Assembly: GCA_023441255.1 (NCBI GenBank)
Contig: JAEZPW010000093.1
Span: 1-18,192 of the forward strand
Reading direction: 5' to 3'
DNA from: Acidobacteriota bacterium
GTDB lineage: Bacteria; Acidobacteriota; Terriglobia; Terriglobales; Acidobacteriaceae
DNA length: 18,192 nucleotides
Part shown: one piece after another, positions 6,584 through 13,774 of the stretch
Layout: each line of letters begins with the position of its first letter
Numbering within the stretch: position 1 is the stretch's first letter
The notes under the pieces: generated by a model
What the model was told of the DNA's origin: nothing
The model's database searches: none
What the model saw: only the letters and a program-made list of their open reading frames with translations
Position numbers and translations under genes: made by a program

Positions 6584-7456
6584 TTATTTGGCTGCGCCCG
6601 CCGCCTTCGTCAAATCCGGCTGCTTCTCGCCCACGCTCTTCTTCGCCGTGAACAGCAGCACGAGCACCGCCGCGTAAGCGAACGAGTCGAAGGTGATTTC
6701 AATGCTGTGCGTCACGCGCAATACCATCGGGAAGAACGTCGCTTGCGTGAGGCCGTAGATGCCTACCAGGCAGGCATGCACAACTCCGAGCGCAAGGAAC
6801 AGCGATCGCCGCGACCGCGTCCAGAGCGCCACGAGCGGCAACGACGCAACCAGCAGCATCGGACTCCGCAACATTTGCGTTTGTAGGATCACCGACATCG
6901 ACGGAATTCTTAGCCCCGCTACCCCAGCGTTGTAGTACGGAACAACGATCGGCGCAATGCACGCTCCGAAAAACAAGTAGATGAACGGAAACGCGACCCA
7001 CGCAACCGCTACGCGCCACGCCCATCCCGCGGGCGTGAACTTCGGAAAACCTAGCGGCGCTTCTTTGGACCCGAAGCACCAGGCCGCCGTGAGAGCCGTC
7101 AGGACACAGGGGATCAGGTAGTGGACGAACATCACCCACAGCGGCACCGTGATCATGTTGCTGAATTTGGCTGCCTCAATCGTATTCACGAGGAACACGA
7201 CATACAGGATCGCGAATATCGCCGCACAACGCGCCGCGAAGCTCCTGCCCAGGCCCGAGGCGATCGGCGCGATCCCTACGACCAGCACGGGGGTTGACAG
7301 CACCAAGGCAAGGAACAGGGCTTGTTCAGTGGTCCCGGCAGGGACATGCATCTGCGGCAGACCCATACCGACACTCACCATCCCGCTGACTACGGTGCCC
7401 ACTACGAACGCAACAGAGCAGAGCAATATTTTCCCGATTACTTTCGCTATCTTCAT
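6584..7456 (-). CDS. Polytopic membrane protein in a PadR operon
   Basis: A 290-residue integral membrane protein with about eight hydrophobic segments (near residues 5-31, 45-68, 75-92, 101-127, 147-173, 198-212, 217-237, 255-271) and a hydrophilic Lys/Ala-rich C-terminus. I do not recognise a named family. It has no ABC, MFS or catalytic motif that I can see. The start is ATG at 7456, which overlaps the PadR stop codon as ATGA with GAGG 7 nt upstream. The gene is therefore translationally coupled to the regulator and under the same operator. PadR regulators often control membrane proteins or efflux systems next door, so a role in sensing or exporting a lipophilic compound is a reasonable inference. 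Confidence 0.75.
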   Translation of the reverse strand: MKIAKVIGKILLCSVAFVVGTVVSGMVSVGMGLPQMHVPAGTTEQALFLALVLSTPVLVVGIAPIASGLGRSFAARCAAIFAILYVVFLVNTIEAAKFSNMITVPLWVMFVHYLIPCVLTALTAAWCFGSKEAPLGFPKFTPAGWAWRVAVAWVAFPFIYLFFGACIAPIVVPYYNAGVAGLRIPSMSVILQTQMLRSPMLLVASLPLVALWTRSRRSLFLALGVVHACLVGIYGLTQATFFPMVLRVTHSIEITFDSFAYAAVLVLLFTAKKSVGEKQPDLTKAAGAAK

Positions 7457-7998
7457 AAGCTTGCCTCGATCTCTTTCCGCGCAACCCGAACCCACGTGAG
7501 CTGCGCTTCATAACCGATAATTCCGTTCTCAAATGCCAGGCCCCCGGTCGTGGAACGGATCCCCGCCCCAAACGCCCTTTTGTACTCGTGAAGCTCTCGC
7601 GTGTACGCTGCCATCTCACGCTCGAACTCCTCCAAAAATCTAGCTGTTGTCGCTCTGCTCACATTGTTGTCCATCAGAGCGAAGCGCAACATCAGCTCCT
7701 CGCTTCCCCAGATGACATCAGCCCTGGTCACGGGCTTCTCCAGCCACTTCACGAGCGCTTTCTGTCCCTCTGCCGTGACCCGAAATATCTGTTTGCCCCG
7801 GCCGCTCCCGTTCTCGCTGCGCGCCGTCAGCCACTTGCGTGCAACCAGCCGCTTCAGCGCCGGATAGATCGACCCCGGACTGTCGCTGAAGTGCCGCATC
7901 GGTGTGCCCGCGAATATCTTTCGCAGGTCATACCCCGATTGCGGCTCCTGCTTCAGCAACCCCATAAGCGCATACTCCAATGCAGAACCGTGTTTCAT
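7453..7998 (-). CDS. PadR-family transcriptional repressor
   Basis: A 181-residue protein with an N-terminal winged helix (about residues 5-85): 'LEYALMGLLKQEPQSGYDL' leads into the recognition region and 'GSIYPALKRL' with a basic wing ('GRGKQIFRVTAEG'). A C-terminal helical dimerisation region (about 90-181) is of the PadR Vir_act_alpha_C type. PadR proteins are ligand-responsive repressors. It is the first gene of a two-gene operon, overlapping the membrane protein gene by 4 bp. The ATG at 7998 has no ribosome site, because the upstream DNA is operator and promoter. The transcript is probably almost leaderless. Strong autoregulation is predicted from the palindromes at 7998-8031. Confidence 0.93.
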   Translation of the reverse strand: MKHGSALEYALMGLLKQEPQSGYDLRKIFAGTPMRHFSDSPGSIYPALKRLVARKWLTARSENGSGRGKQIFRVTAEGQKALVKWLEKPVTRADVIWGSEELMLRFALMDNNVSRATTARFLEEFEREMAAYTRELHEYKRAFGAGIRSTTGGLAFENGIIGYEAQLTWVRVARKEIEASL

Positions 7999-8031
7999 AG
8001 TACGAGACGTACTATAGTACGCGTCGTACTA
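7998..8031. promoter_or_regulatory. Tandem PadR operator, two 17-bp palindromes
   Basis: Two abutting 17-bp inverted repeats of the form TAGTACG-N3-CGTACTA occupy 7998-8014 (centre AGA) and 8015-8031 (centre CGT). Both arms are perfect in both copies. They begin at the first base of the PadR start codon and cover the -10 box. The 17-bp spacing would place two dimers about 1.6 helical turns apart. Binding by the adjacent PadR protein is inferred from position and symmetry. Confidence 0.8.
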
Positions 8032-8039
8032 TCACGCAA
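8011..8039 (-). promoter_or_regulatory. PadR operon promoter under the operator
   Basis: On the minus strand TTGCGT (8039-8034) and TATAGT (8016-8011, 5 of 6 to the -10 consensus) are separated by exactly 17 bp. The start site would be near 8004, only about 6 nt before the PadR ATG. The spacer and -10 box lie within the palindromes, so bound repressor would block RNA polymerase directly. Confidence 0.6.
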
Positions 8040-8189
8040 TCGGATTCTGGAGGATTTTCTTAGGACAGTTTCGTTTCGGGAATTGCGATGGCCGGGAGGT
8101 TGTTGACGCCGCCACTCTGGAAAGGGGACATAAGGCGACTTCACCCTAGTTTTCGACCTATGGCGGGTGGGGCATACCCTGGGTGCTCT

Positions 8190-8198
8190 TGTTATCAT
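8190..8198 (+). promoter_or_regulatory. Extended -10 promoter of the adenosine kinase-like gene
   Basis: TGTTATCAT is a TGn extended -10 element with TATCAT (5 of 6 to consensus). No good -35 box lies upstream. The start site would be near 8205, giving a leader of about 15 nt that contains the GGAGG ribosome site at 8210-8214. Confidence 0.4.
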
Positions 8199-8219
8199 TT
8201 CCCTTTTCCGGAGGCCACC

Positions 8220-8705
8220 ATGCTCGAACTCGACTCCGTCCGGATGCACTTCCCTTCCGACACCAACATCATCATCGGACAGACGCACTTCATTAAAACC
8301 GCGGAGGACATCTACGAGGCCGTCGTCAACACCGTTCCCGGAGCTCAGTTCGGCGTGGCCTTCAACGAAGCCTCCGGCCCATGCCTCACGCGCGTAGAAG
8401 GTAACAACGACGAACTGCGCCAGGTGGCTTCTCGAAACGCCCTGGCGATCGCCGCCGGTCACGTGTTTGTCGTGGTCGTCCGCAACGCCTACCCCATCAA
8501 CCTCACCAACGTCATTCAAGCAGTACCCGAGGTCTGCACCATCTTCTGCGCCACAGCCAATCCGGTTGAGGTAATCGTGGCTAAGAGCGAGCAGGGACGC
8601 GGCGTGATGGGCGTGATTGACGGCAGCTCGCCAAAGGGTGTCGAGACCGCTGACGACGCGAGAACCCGTCATGAGTTCCTTCGGAAGATTGGTTATAAGC
8701 GATAG
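8220..8705 (+). CDS. Adenosine-specific kinase family protein (DUF355)
   Basis: A 161-residue soluble protein of the compact DUF355 family, about 160 residues as expected. A member from the archaeon Pyrobaculum gave the family its 'adenosine-specific kinase' name. Visible conserved blocks are the N-terminal 'NIIIGQTHFIKTAEDIYEAVV', 'KFGVAFNEASGPCLTR'-type (here FGVAFNEASGPCLTR, about 42-56), 'NPVEVIVA' and 'GRGVMGVIDGSSP' (about 128-140). The glycine-rich last block is the probable phosphate-binding loop. GGAGG is 5 nt before the ATG at 8220; an upstream in-frame ATG at 8088 has no comparable site. It is a single-gene unit. The family assignment is strong; whether the bacterial member phosphorylates adenosine is unproven. 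Confidence 0.9.
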   Translation: MLELDSVRMHFPSDTNIIIGQTHFIKTAEDIYEAVVNTVPGAQFGVAFNEASGPCLTRVEGNNDELRQVASRNALAIAAGHVFVVVVRNAYPINLTNVIQAVPEVCTIFCATANPVEVIVAKSEQGRGVMGVIDGSSPKGVETADDARTRHEFLRKIGYKR

Positions 8706-8750
8706 GTCTCACAGAAGTGAATCAATGTGACTCGACGCTCAGCGCTCATG

Positions 8751-8774
8751 ACTGATGGCTGAGAGCTGATGGCT
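8751..8774. repeat. Degenerate 7-bp tandem repeat
   Basis: ACTGATG, GCTGAGA, GCTGATG and GCT follow one another without gaps in the 129-bp region between two converging genes. Such heptamer runs (GCTGATG/GCTGAGA) are seen in intergenic DNA of several bacterial groups. Function is not known. Confidence 0.4.
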
Positions 8775-8834
8775 ATTTGTATCCGGCTTGCCTGGGCGCG
8801 GCCGAATTCGTCTGTTCAGGCCAAGGTGCTTGCG

Positions 8835-9287
8835 CTATTTCTTGAACAGATTCTCAAACGCGCGGCGAGCCTCGTCGGCTGTCGAAGGACTTCCCATGCG
8901 TGATGACCCGCTGCTGGCTGCGCTGGTCGAAGTCTCGCGCTCAACGCTCGTCTTGATCGAGTAGAACGTACAAGTGTTCTTCTGGTCCTTTCGAACCACG
9001 CGCTCCGGCACGGGCTGCCGGCATTCGAACTTCTCGGAAGGATCGAAGTAGACGCACTGCTTGCAGGAGTGGAGTTCAAATCCGCACTGAGGGCACTTGC
9101 TTGTGTCCTCGACCATGCGGAGGACCACTCCGCACTGTGCGCACCGTGACACGGTCCGTGCTCCGGGCATGTTCATCGGCCGGGGGCCGAACGTGTTGTC
9201 CTTCGACTTCTGCGCGGGAGGCTTTCCGTTTTGCGGCTTGCCGTCGCCGCGATCCATGTAGCCTTGCTGTCTATACTTCCTATCCAA
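8835..9287 (-). CDS. Eight-cysteine zinc-ribbon protein
   Basis: A 150-residue soluble protein. After a Lys/Gly/Pro-rich N-terminus (1-45) come four cysteine pairs: Cys49/52 (CAQC), 65/68 (CPQC), 75/78 (CKQC), then Cys89 and Cys106. This fits one rubredoxin-like or zinc-ribbon knuckle set (49/52/65/68) followed by a second site (75/78/89/106). The Ser/Thr-rich linker (about 113-136) precedes a helical C-terminus (DEARRAFENLFKK). The start is TTG at 9287: GGAGG is 6 nt upstream, whereas the internal ATG at codon 11 has no site. I do not know its role; nucleic-acid or protein binding is likely for such ribbons. It diverges from the lipocalin gene, with a 264-bp gap. Confidence 0.75.
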   Translation of the reverse strand: MDRKYRQQGYMDRGDGKPQNGKPPAQKSKDNTFGPRPMNMPGARTVSRCAQCGVVLRMVEDTSKCPQCGFELHSCKQCVYFDPSEKFECRQPVPERVVRKDQKNTCTFYSIKTSVERETSTSAASSGSSRMGSPSTADEARRAFENLFKK

Positions 9288-9412
9288 AACCAGCCTCCCG
9301 TCGTCGCACAGCTACCCCGTCACGGGCCGGTTCAGCACCGATCCTGATCCTCATTTGGGCTTGGCTTAGCTGGTCGACGTTTTATTGTAACTGCTGTTCC
9401 GAGGAGTAGCCA

Positions 9413-9499
9413 GTGACTTGGATGCCGGAGTACGGCTGGAAAATCGGAGGCCCGGTACAGGAACTCGAAATATATTTACCGACGTTCAAACGCGTGTAG
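9413..9499 (+). CDS. Possible 28-residue small ORF upstream of lipocalin
   Basis: A GTG-initiated frame of 28 codons with a strong GAGGAG 6 nt upstream and an ordinary stop (TAG at 9497). It ends 52 bp before the lipocalin start. It contains two Trp residues and no hydrophobic segment. Only the ribosome site argues for it, and it could be a leader peptide or chance. Otherwise the 264-bp divergent gap shows no clear feature. Confidence 0.2.
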   Translation: MTWMPEYGWKIGGPVQELEIYLPTFKRV

Positions 9500-9551
9500 C
9501 TGACCGTCGCTGACCTGAACCTCGGTCGCGCTGACAAACATCGAACCAAAT

Positions 9552-10121
9552 ATGCGTAAGTCTCGCGCACTTTCGTTTGTCGCCGCATCCGCCGCCGCTG
9601 CTACGGTCGCAATCCTCGCCGCGAAGGCCTCAAAAGCGGAGCTCAAGCCTCCATTGCGTTCGGTCGCTACGGTGGACCTTACGCGTTATGCAGGCACGTG
9701 GTACGAGATTGCCCGGTATCCGAATCGCTTCCAGCGCAAATGCGACGGCGACACGACGGCGAAGTACTCGCTTCGTGACGATGGCAAGATCGAGGTCGTG
9801 AACTCGTGCCGCAAGCGCGACGGCGAATTCACCACCAGCAAAGGGACGGCCAAGGTGGTGGACAGGAATACGAATGCGAAGCTGAAGGTGACCTTCTTCT
9901 GGCCTTTCTCGGGCGATTACTGGATTGTCGGACTCGATAAAGAGTATAGGTACGCGGTAGTTGGCGAGCCCAGTCGTAAGTATGTCTGGATACTGAGTCG
10001 TACACCGGAACTGCCGCAGTTGCTTTACGACGAGGCCGTCCGAATAGTTCGCGACGCGGGATATGATCCGTCGCGTCTTCTGCGAACGCCACACACGGCC
10101 AGGACGAATGCCGCGGACTGA
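9552..10121 (+). CDS. blc: Blc-type bacterial lipocalin
   Basis: A 189-residue lipocalin. Residues 1-29 form an export signal (basic start, Ala-rich core) without a lipobox, so it is predicted to be soluble in the periplasm, unlike the E. coli lipoprotein Blc. The first lipocalin block is YAGTWYEIARYPNRFQ (46-61). The barrel end carries DYWIVGLDKEYRYAVVGEPSRKYVWILSRTP as separate short blocks (about 122-152). Cys64 and Cys86 could form the conserved disulfide. Lipocalins of this type bind lysophospholipids or fatty acids and are linked to envelope stress. The ATG has no obvious ribosome site. The gene converges on the lipoprotein gene with 6 bp between the stops. Confidence 0.9.
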   Translation: MRKSRALSFVAASAAAATVAILAAKASKAELKPPLRSVATVDLTRYAGTWYEIARYPNRFQRKCDGDTTAKYSLRDDGKIEVVNSCRKRDGEFTTSKGTAKVVDRNTNAKLKVTFFWPFSGDYWIVGLDKEYRYAVVGEPSRKYVWILSRTPELPQLLYDEAVRIVRDAGYDPSRLLRTPHTARTNAAD

Positions 10122-10127
10122 ATGCCG

Positions 10128-10658
10128 TTAACCGCCCTGAGGAAGAATTCTACTGGCTTGAACGTAAACTCCCGATTGAGCGATCTGCTCGGCTTCATCT
10201 TTCTTCAGGTGCCATTCACGCTCGGCCTGAGCGGCTTCCGGCGCCTTCTTCACCGTACCCGCTACGGTGACGACGCTTCCGCGGGAGAGCTTCTGCTCCT
10301 TGCCTTTGGCCAGAGGAACGGCATCAGGCGGATACACAACCAGGATTTGTTCCGTTTCGGAAGGTCCTACCCAGATCTGCCTGATTTTCTTGCTGTCCTG
10401 TCCGTTGGCATCCTGCACAGCGACATCGCGTAATGTGACCTCCTGTCCGATCTTCTGCTCTTTGTTATTCAAAACGGCAAGCACATCAGAAACAGGCTTC
10501 GGCACTGCGGGAGCCGCTTGGACCTTGTTTTCGGTCTGTTTGCTGTTGCTGCTGCAGCCCAACGCCATCGCCATCACTGTCAGTGCTGCCGCCAACGTAA
10601 TCGCCGTAATTGCAGTACTGCCGCTGGCATTCCAGCGGTTCAACGTGCAATCGCTCAC
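10128..10658 (-). CDS. Hypothetical lipoprotein with possible OB-fold
   Basis: A 176-residue lipoprotein: a hydrophobic helix (about 15-33) ends in the lipobox ALGC with Cys35 as the lipidation site, then a Ser/Gln/Pro linker. The mature part has alternating beta-like segments (VTLRDVAVQD, IWVGPSETEQILVVYP, GSVVTVAGTVKKAP) that resemble a small OB-fold or similar barrel, ending in a helix and short strand (GVYVQASRI). The start is GTG at 10658 with GGAGG 7 nt upstream. It follows the S10 peptidase gene on the same strand by 93 bp and could be read through from it. I do not recognise a named family. Confidence 0.78.
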   Translation of the reverse strand: MSDCTLNRWNASGSTAITAITLAAALTVMAMALGCSSNSKQTENKVQAAPAVPKPVSDVLAVLNNKEQKIGQEVTLRDVAVQDANGQDSKKIRQIWVGPSETEQILVVYPPDAVPLAKGKEQKLSRGSVVTVAGTVKKAPEAAQAEREWHLKKDEAEQIAQSGVYVQASRILPQGG

Positions 10659-10751
10659 TCTCTAGCCTCCGAAATTGTAACTATTTGGGCAGACGTTAAC
10701 GGAGGCGCGGCGGTTGCTCCCTCGCGACAGGCGCGTTCTTTTGCGATTCGG

Positions 10752-12377
10752 CTACTTGAGTGCACTCATGATGAAATTTGAGACGTCCTGCTTCAGCCGG
10801 TTCAGCGACTCGTTCTTGATGTACATCATGTGTCCCGCGTCGTAGTAGCCGGTTCTGATGTTTGCGGTAAGCCGTTGCGGCAATCCCATGTGCGCGAGCG
10901 TGTACTCAGTCGCGTAGAACGGCGTGGCAAGATCGAAGTAGCCGTTCGCTACGAAGAGCTTCATGTAATTGTTCTTCGCGAACGCCTCGCGCAGCGCTTC
11001 AGCGGTGTCCGGAAATCCCTGCCCGGCCGAGCCCCAATCCCAGTCACGGAAGCCGCCGCCAAGGATGTAGTACTCAAGATCGGACTTGTAGCCGAGCTGC
11101 GAGCGAACGTATTGATTGAACATCGCCGTGTATGGCGGACGAATGGCTGCCATGCTTGGGTCAAACCCTGGCTGCTCGGCAACACCGTTCAGGTCGAATC
11201 CCTCGAAGCGGCTGTCGAGCCTGCCGATCGTCTTCTTCTCATTTCGCAGCAACTGCTTTGTAAATTGCCCTTCAGACACTCGCAGGTTGGCATTGTCCAG
11301 ATACTGCTTATCCAGGCCCGTGAGCCGGGACAACTGGTCGAGCACAGCCTGGCGCTCCTGTGGCGCCATGCGGTCTGCTTTCGCGAGCGCATCCGTGTAA
11401 GGACCAGTGGCGAACTGTTGCGATTCGCGTAGCGCCTTCTGGAAGTCACCCTGGAGATCAGGTGGCAGCTTCTTGTGATACCACGCGGCAGCAGTGTAGC
11501 TGGGCAAATAAAGCACATATGGGAGGTCGTTGCCTCGTGTAAACTCCAGCGTCTGAAAGTTCAGCACGGACGAGACAAGCACGATTCCGTTGAAGGCGAT
11601 TCCGTGCTCTATGAGGGAGCCGCTCAAACCTGCGGCGCGAGTGGTTCCGTAGCTCTCACCCACGAGGAACAAAGGTGAAGACCAACGCTCGTACTTTGTT
11701 AAGTAGAGGCGAATGAATTCGCCGACACTCTCGATGTCGCCCTTCAGGCTCCAGAATTTCTTGCCCAGCTCTTTCTTCGTAGGCCGGCTATAGCCGGTAC
11801 CTACAGGGTCAATGAAAACGAGGTCTACCTGATCCAGCCAGGTATTCTCGTTGTCCACCAAATCAAACGGCGGAGCAGGCATGAAGCCTTCCGGCAGCAT
11901 CTTCACGCGCTTCGGTCCAATAGCCCCCATGTGGAGCCAGACAGAGGAGGAGCCAGGCCCGCCGTTGAAGCTGAACATGAGCGGCCGTCGCTGACCAGCA
12001 TTCTCTGCCGTATAAGCGACAAAGAACATGTAGGCTTGTGTTTCGCCCTCAGCGTCCCTGATAGGCAGCCGGCCGGCGGTCGCGGTATAGCGCAGCACCT
12101 TGCCGCCGATCGTAATCTGATGGTGAGTTACGACGGGCTCGGGCTCTTTCTTTTCTTGCTTCTCTTCGTTTGCGGCTGTCTCGGCAGCTCCTTCGGCTTT
12201 CTTCTGTTCTTCTGCAGATTTCTTGGCTTCGGGCGGCAGTTTTCCCTTCTTGATCACAGTCTCAGCTTTGGGCTGCTCGGAGGTGGATTCGTTCTGCTCC
12301 TCGGCCTGTTGCGCTGTAACGTGAAGGGAAACGAGAAAGAGGACTGTAAGCCAGGTTACGGTTCGCAAAAAGTACAT
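10752..12377 (-). CDS. Secreted S10 family serine carboxypeptidase
   Basis: A 541-residue exported peptidase. The signal peptide is residues 1-22 (cleavage after TAQ-type region). A Glu/Lys/Ala-rich disordered stretch (about 23-80) precedes the alpha/beta-hydrolase domain. Family motifs are clear: NGGPGSSS (138-145), the nucleophile Ser242 in VGESYGTTRA, Asp482 in NGYFDLATP and His516 in DAGHMMY. Serine carboxypeptidases cut C-terminal residues at acidic pH; bacterial members are common in soil heterotrophs. GAGGAG is 5 nt before the ATG. The gene lies 150 bp after the bc operon on the same strand, probably with its own promoter at about 12419-12448. A role in scavenging peptides is inference. 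Confidence 0.93.
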   Translation of the reverse strand: MYFLRTVTWLTVLFLVSLHVTAQQAEEQNESTSEQPKAETVIKKGKLPPEAKKSAEEQKKAEGAAETAANEEKQEKKEPEPVVTHHQITIGGKVLRYTATAGRLPIRDAEGETQAYMFFVAYTAENAGQRRPLMFSFNGGPGSSSVWLHMGAIGPKRVKMLPEGFMPAPPFDLVDNENTWLDQVDLVFIDPVGTGYSRPTKKELGKKFWSLKGDIESVGEFIRLYLTKYERWSSPLFLVGESYGTTRAAGLSGSLIEHGIAFNGIVLVSSVLNFQTLEFTRGNDLPYVLYLPSYTAAAWYHKKLPPDLQGDFQKALRESQQFATGPYTDALAKADRMAPQERQAVLDQLSRLTGLDKQYLDNANLRVSEGQFTKQLLRNEKKTIGRLDSRFEGFDLNGVAEQPGFDPSMAAIRPPYTAMFNQYVRSQLGYKSDLEYYILGGGFRDWDWGSAGQGFPDTAEALREAFAKNNYMKLFVANGYFDLATPFYATEYTLAHMGLPQRLTANIRTGYYDAGHMMYIKNESLNRLKQDVSNFIMSALK

Positions 12378-12418
12378 GCGGGCTCCTCAGCAATTCAGAC
12401 GCACGACTCAAGCGAACG

Positions 12419-12448
12419 ATATTAACCAGATTCAGAGCGCAGGCACAA
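12419..12448 (-). promoter_or_regulatory. Possible promoter of the S10 peptidase gene
   Basis: On the minus strand TTGTGC (12448-12443) and TAATAT (12424-12419) are 18 bp apart. The start site would be near 12412, about 35 nt ahead of the ATG at 12377. Both boxes match the consensus only partly. Confidence 0.28.
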
Positions 12449-12527
12449 ACTCGCGCTCCCTCCGGGGCGTGCACAGGGATACGGAAGATCTGACGTCACA
12501 CTCCGGCGGCAAAGGAGCAGGAGAAGA

Positions 12528-13766
12528 TCATTTCCTTTCGATCTCGCGTATATAGAACCAAAGCCCGGTCACTACGAAACCGATCAGCAGCAGCGAAACT
12601 CCAAGCCCCTTGCGCCTGTAGTCGCGTTCGCGCAGCGCACTCTCCCCCGCAGCTGAAGTCGCATTTGCAATTTTCATCCCGGCGTCAACCTGTGCCTTTA
12701 CGGGGTCCACGGCAAACGTGTGGATGCCGACACGCGCTTTTGTCAGCGCGTCTTGTGCCTGCGTCTGCTGGAGCTTAGCCTCGCCAACTTCCATCCCCGA
12801 GCGCTCGGCGCGGGACAACAGTTCGTCCGAATGCTGTATGGCAGACTGCATGGCTGCAATCTGCCGAGCCATGTCCGCGGCCACCAGGAGCGGGTGTGAG
12901 CCGGGGCCGTGACAGTTGGTACAAACCGAGTCCTGTCCCGCGCCGAGCATTGCGTCTGTGGGGTGGACGATCTTGTGATTACTGTGGCAACTAACGCATC
13001 CGGGCAATCCCGCGGACGCGAATGCAGCTTTGTGAGGACTCTTGTCGAAGAGCTCTGCCTGAAAAACGTGACATGTGGCGCAGACGTTCTCCACAGTAGC
13101 GACTCCCGGAGGTGCTGCGCCGTGATTGCCGTGACAGGTCGTACAGGTCGGAGCACTGAGGTCGCCGCGAGCGGTCATCGCTTCGTGATGCACGCTCTGT
13201 GTGTATTCCGCAAACTGGTCGGTAGGGATCTTGTAGAAAGCCATGTAGGACGCGTCGGCGTGGCACCTGCTGCACGTTGACGCGACATTGAGAGGGTGCA
13301 CAGGAGATTGCGTGTCAGTAGCTGGCCGTATTCCGTGTACGCCGTGACAGTCTGTGCAGACAGCGACCTTCGTATCGCCGGCCGATAGGCGTTTGCCATG
13401 CTGGCTTGTGGCGTACTGTGCCCACTGGTCAGTTCGGAGCGAAGGGTTGAACTGGCGCATATAAGCGTTGTCGCCATGGCACTTTCCACAGAGTTGCGGG
13501 ACGTCTCTCTTCTGGATGTGCCCCCTAAACCCGGCGGCCTTGCTCATCGCGCGTTCGGGATCATCTGAGTTGGGATCACCACCGTGACAACTCGCGCAAG
13601 TCAAGCCCTTCTGGGCGTGAATGTCTGACGCATACCGGTCCTGCGCAATTCCCAGTGGCTGATCCAAGCTGGAGTGACAATCAAGGCACGTACTTTTGGT
13701 CTGGCCGCGCGACAGTGCAGCAGAGCAGAAAAGGAGCAAAAGCAACGCCGTGAGTCGCTGAATCAT
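12528..13766 (-). CDS. Tail-anchored nonahaem cytochrome c of a bc complex
   Basis: A 412-residue exported multihaem cytochrome. After a signal peptide (1-21) there are nine CxxCH motifs at Cys27, 57, 93, 137, 165, 208, 229, 257 and 282. Two tandem modules repeat: a haem motif, then DQ(W/F)AxY-xx-S-x-H (about 113-123 and 182-193), then a CTxCHGxHG motif. The haem-free C-terminal part (about 296-385) is a long, charged, Ala/Gln-rich helix ending in one transmembrane segment (388-405) with a short cytoplasmic RK tail. It therefore stands as a stalk in the periplasm. It starts 8 bp after the cytochrome b stop and is the last gene of the operon. It is the predicted electron acceptor in place of cytochrome c1. 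Its final acceptor is unknown. Confidence 0.9.
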   Translation of the reverse strand: MIQRLTALLLLLFCSAALSRGQTKSTCLDCHSSLDQPLGIAQDRYASDIHAQKGLTCASCHGGDPNSDDPERAMSKAAGFRGHIQKRDVPQLCGKCHGDNAYMRQFNPSLRTDQWAQYATSQHGKRLSAGDTKVAVCTDCHGVHGIRPATDTQSPVHPLNVASTCSRCHADASYMAFYKIPTDQFAEYTQSVHHEAMTARGDLSAPTCTTCHGNHGAAPPGVATVENVCATCHVFQAELFDKSPHKAAFASAGLPGCVSCHSNHKIVHPTDAMLGAGQDSVCTNCHGPGSHPLLVAADMARQIAAMQSAIQHSDELLSRAERSGMEVGEAKLQQTQAQDALTKARVGIHTFAVDPVKAQVDAGMKIANATSAAGESALRERDYRRKGLGVSLLLIGFVVTGLWFYIREIERK

Positions 13767-13774
13767 TTAAGCAC

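Noticed and set aside
7995..8672. Minus-strand open frame opposite the adenosine kinase-like gene
   Set aside because: It overlaps the PadR operator and promoter and a recognisable plus-strand gene, and no family is visible.
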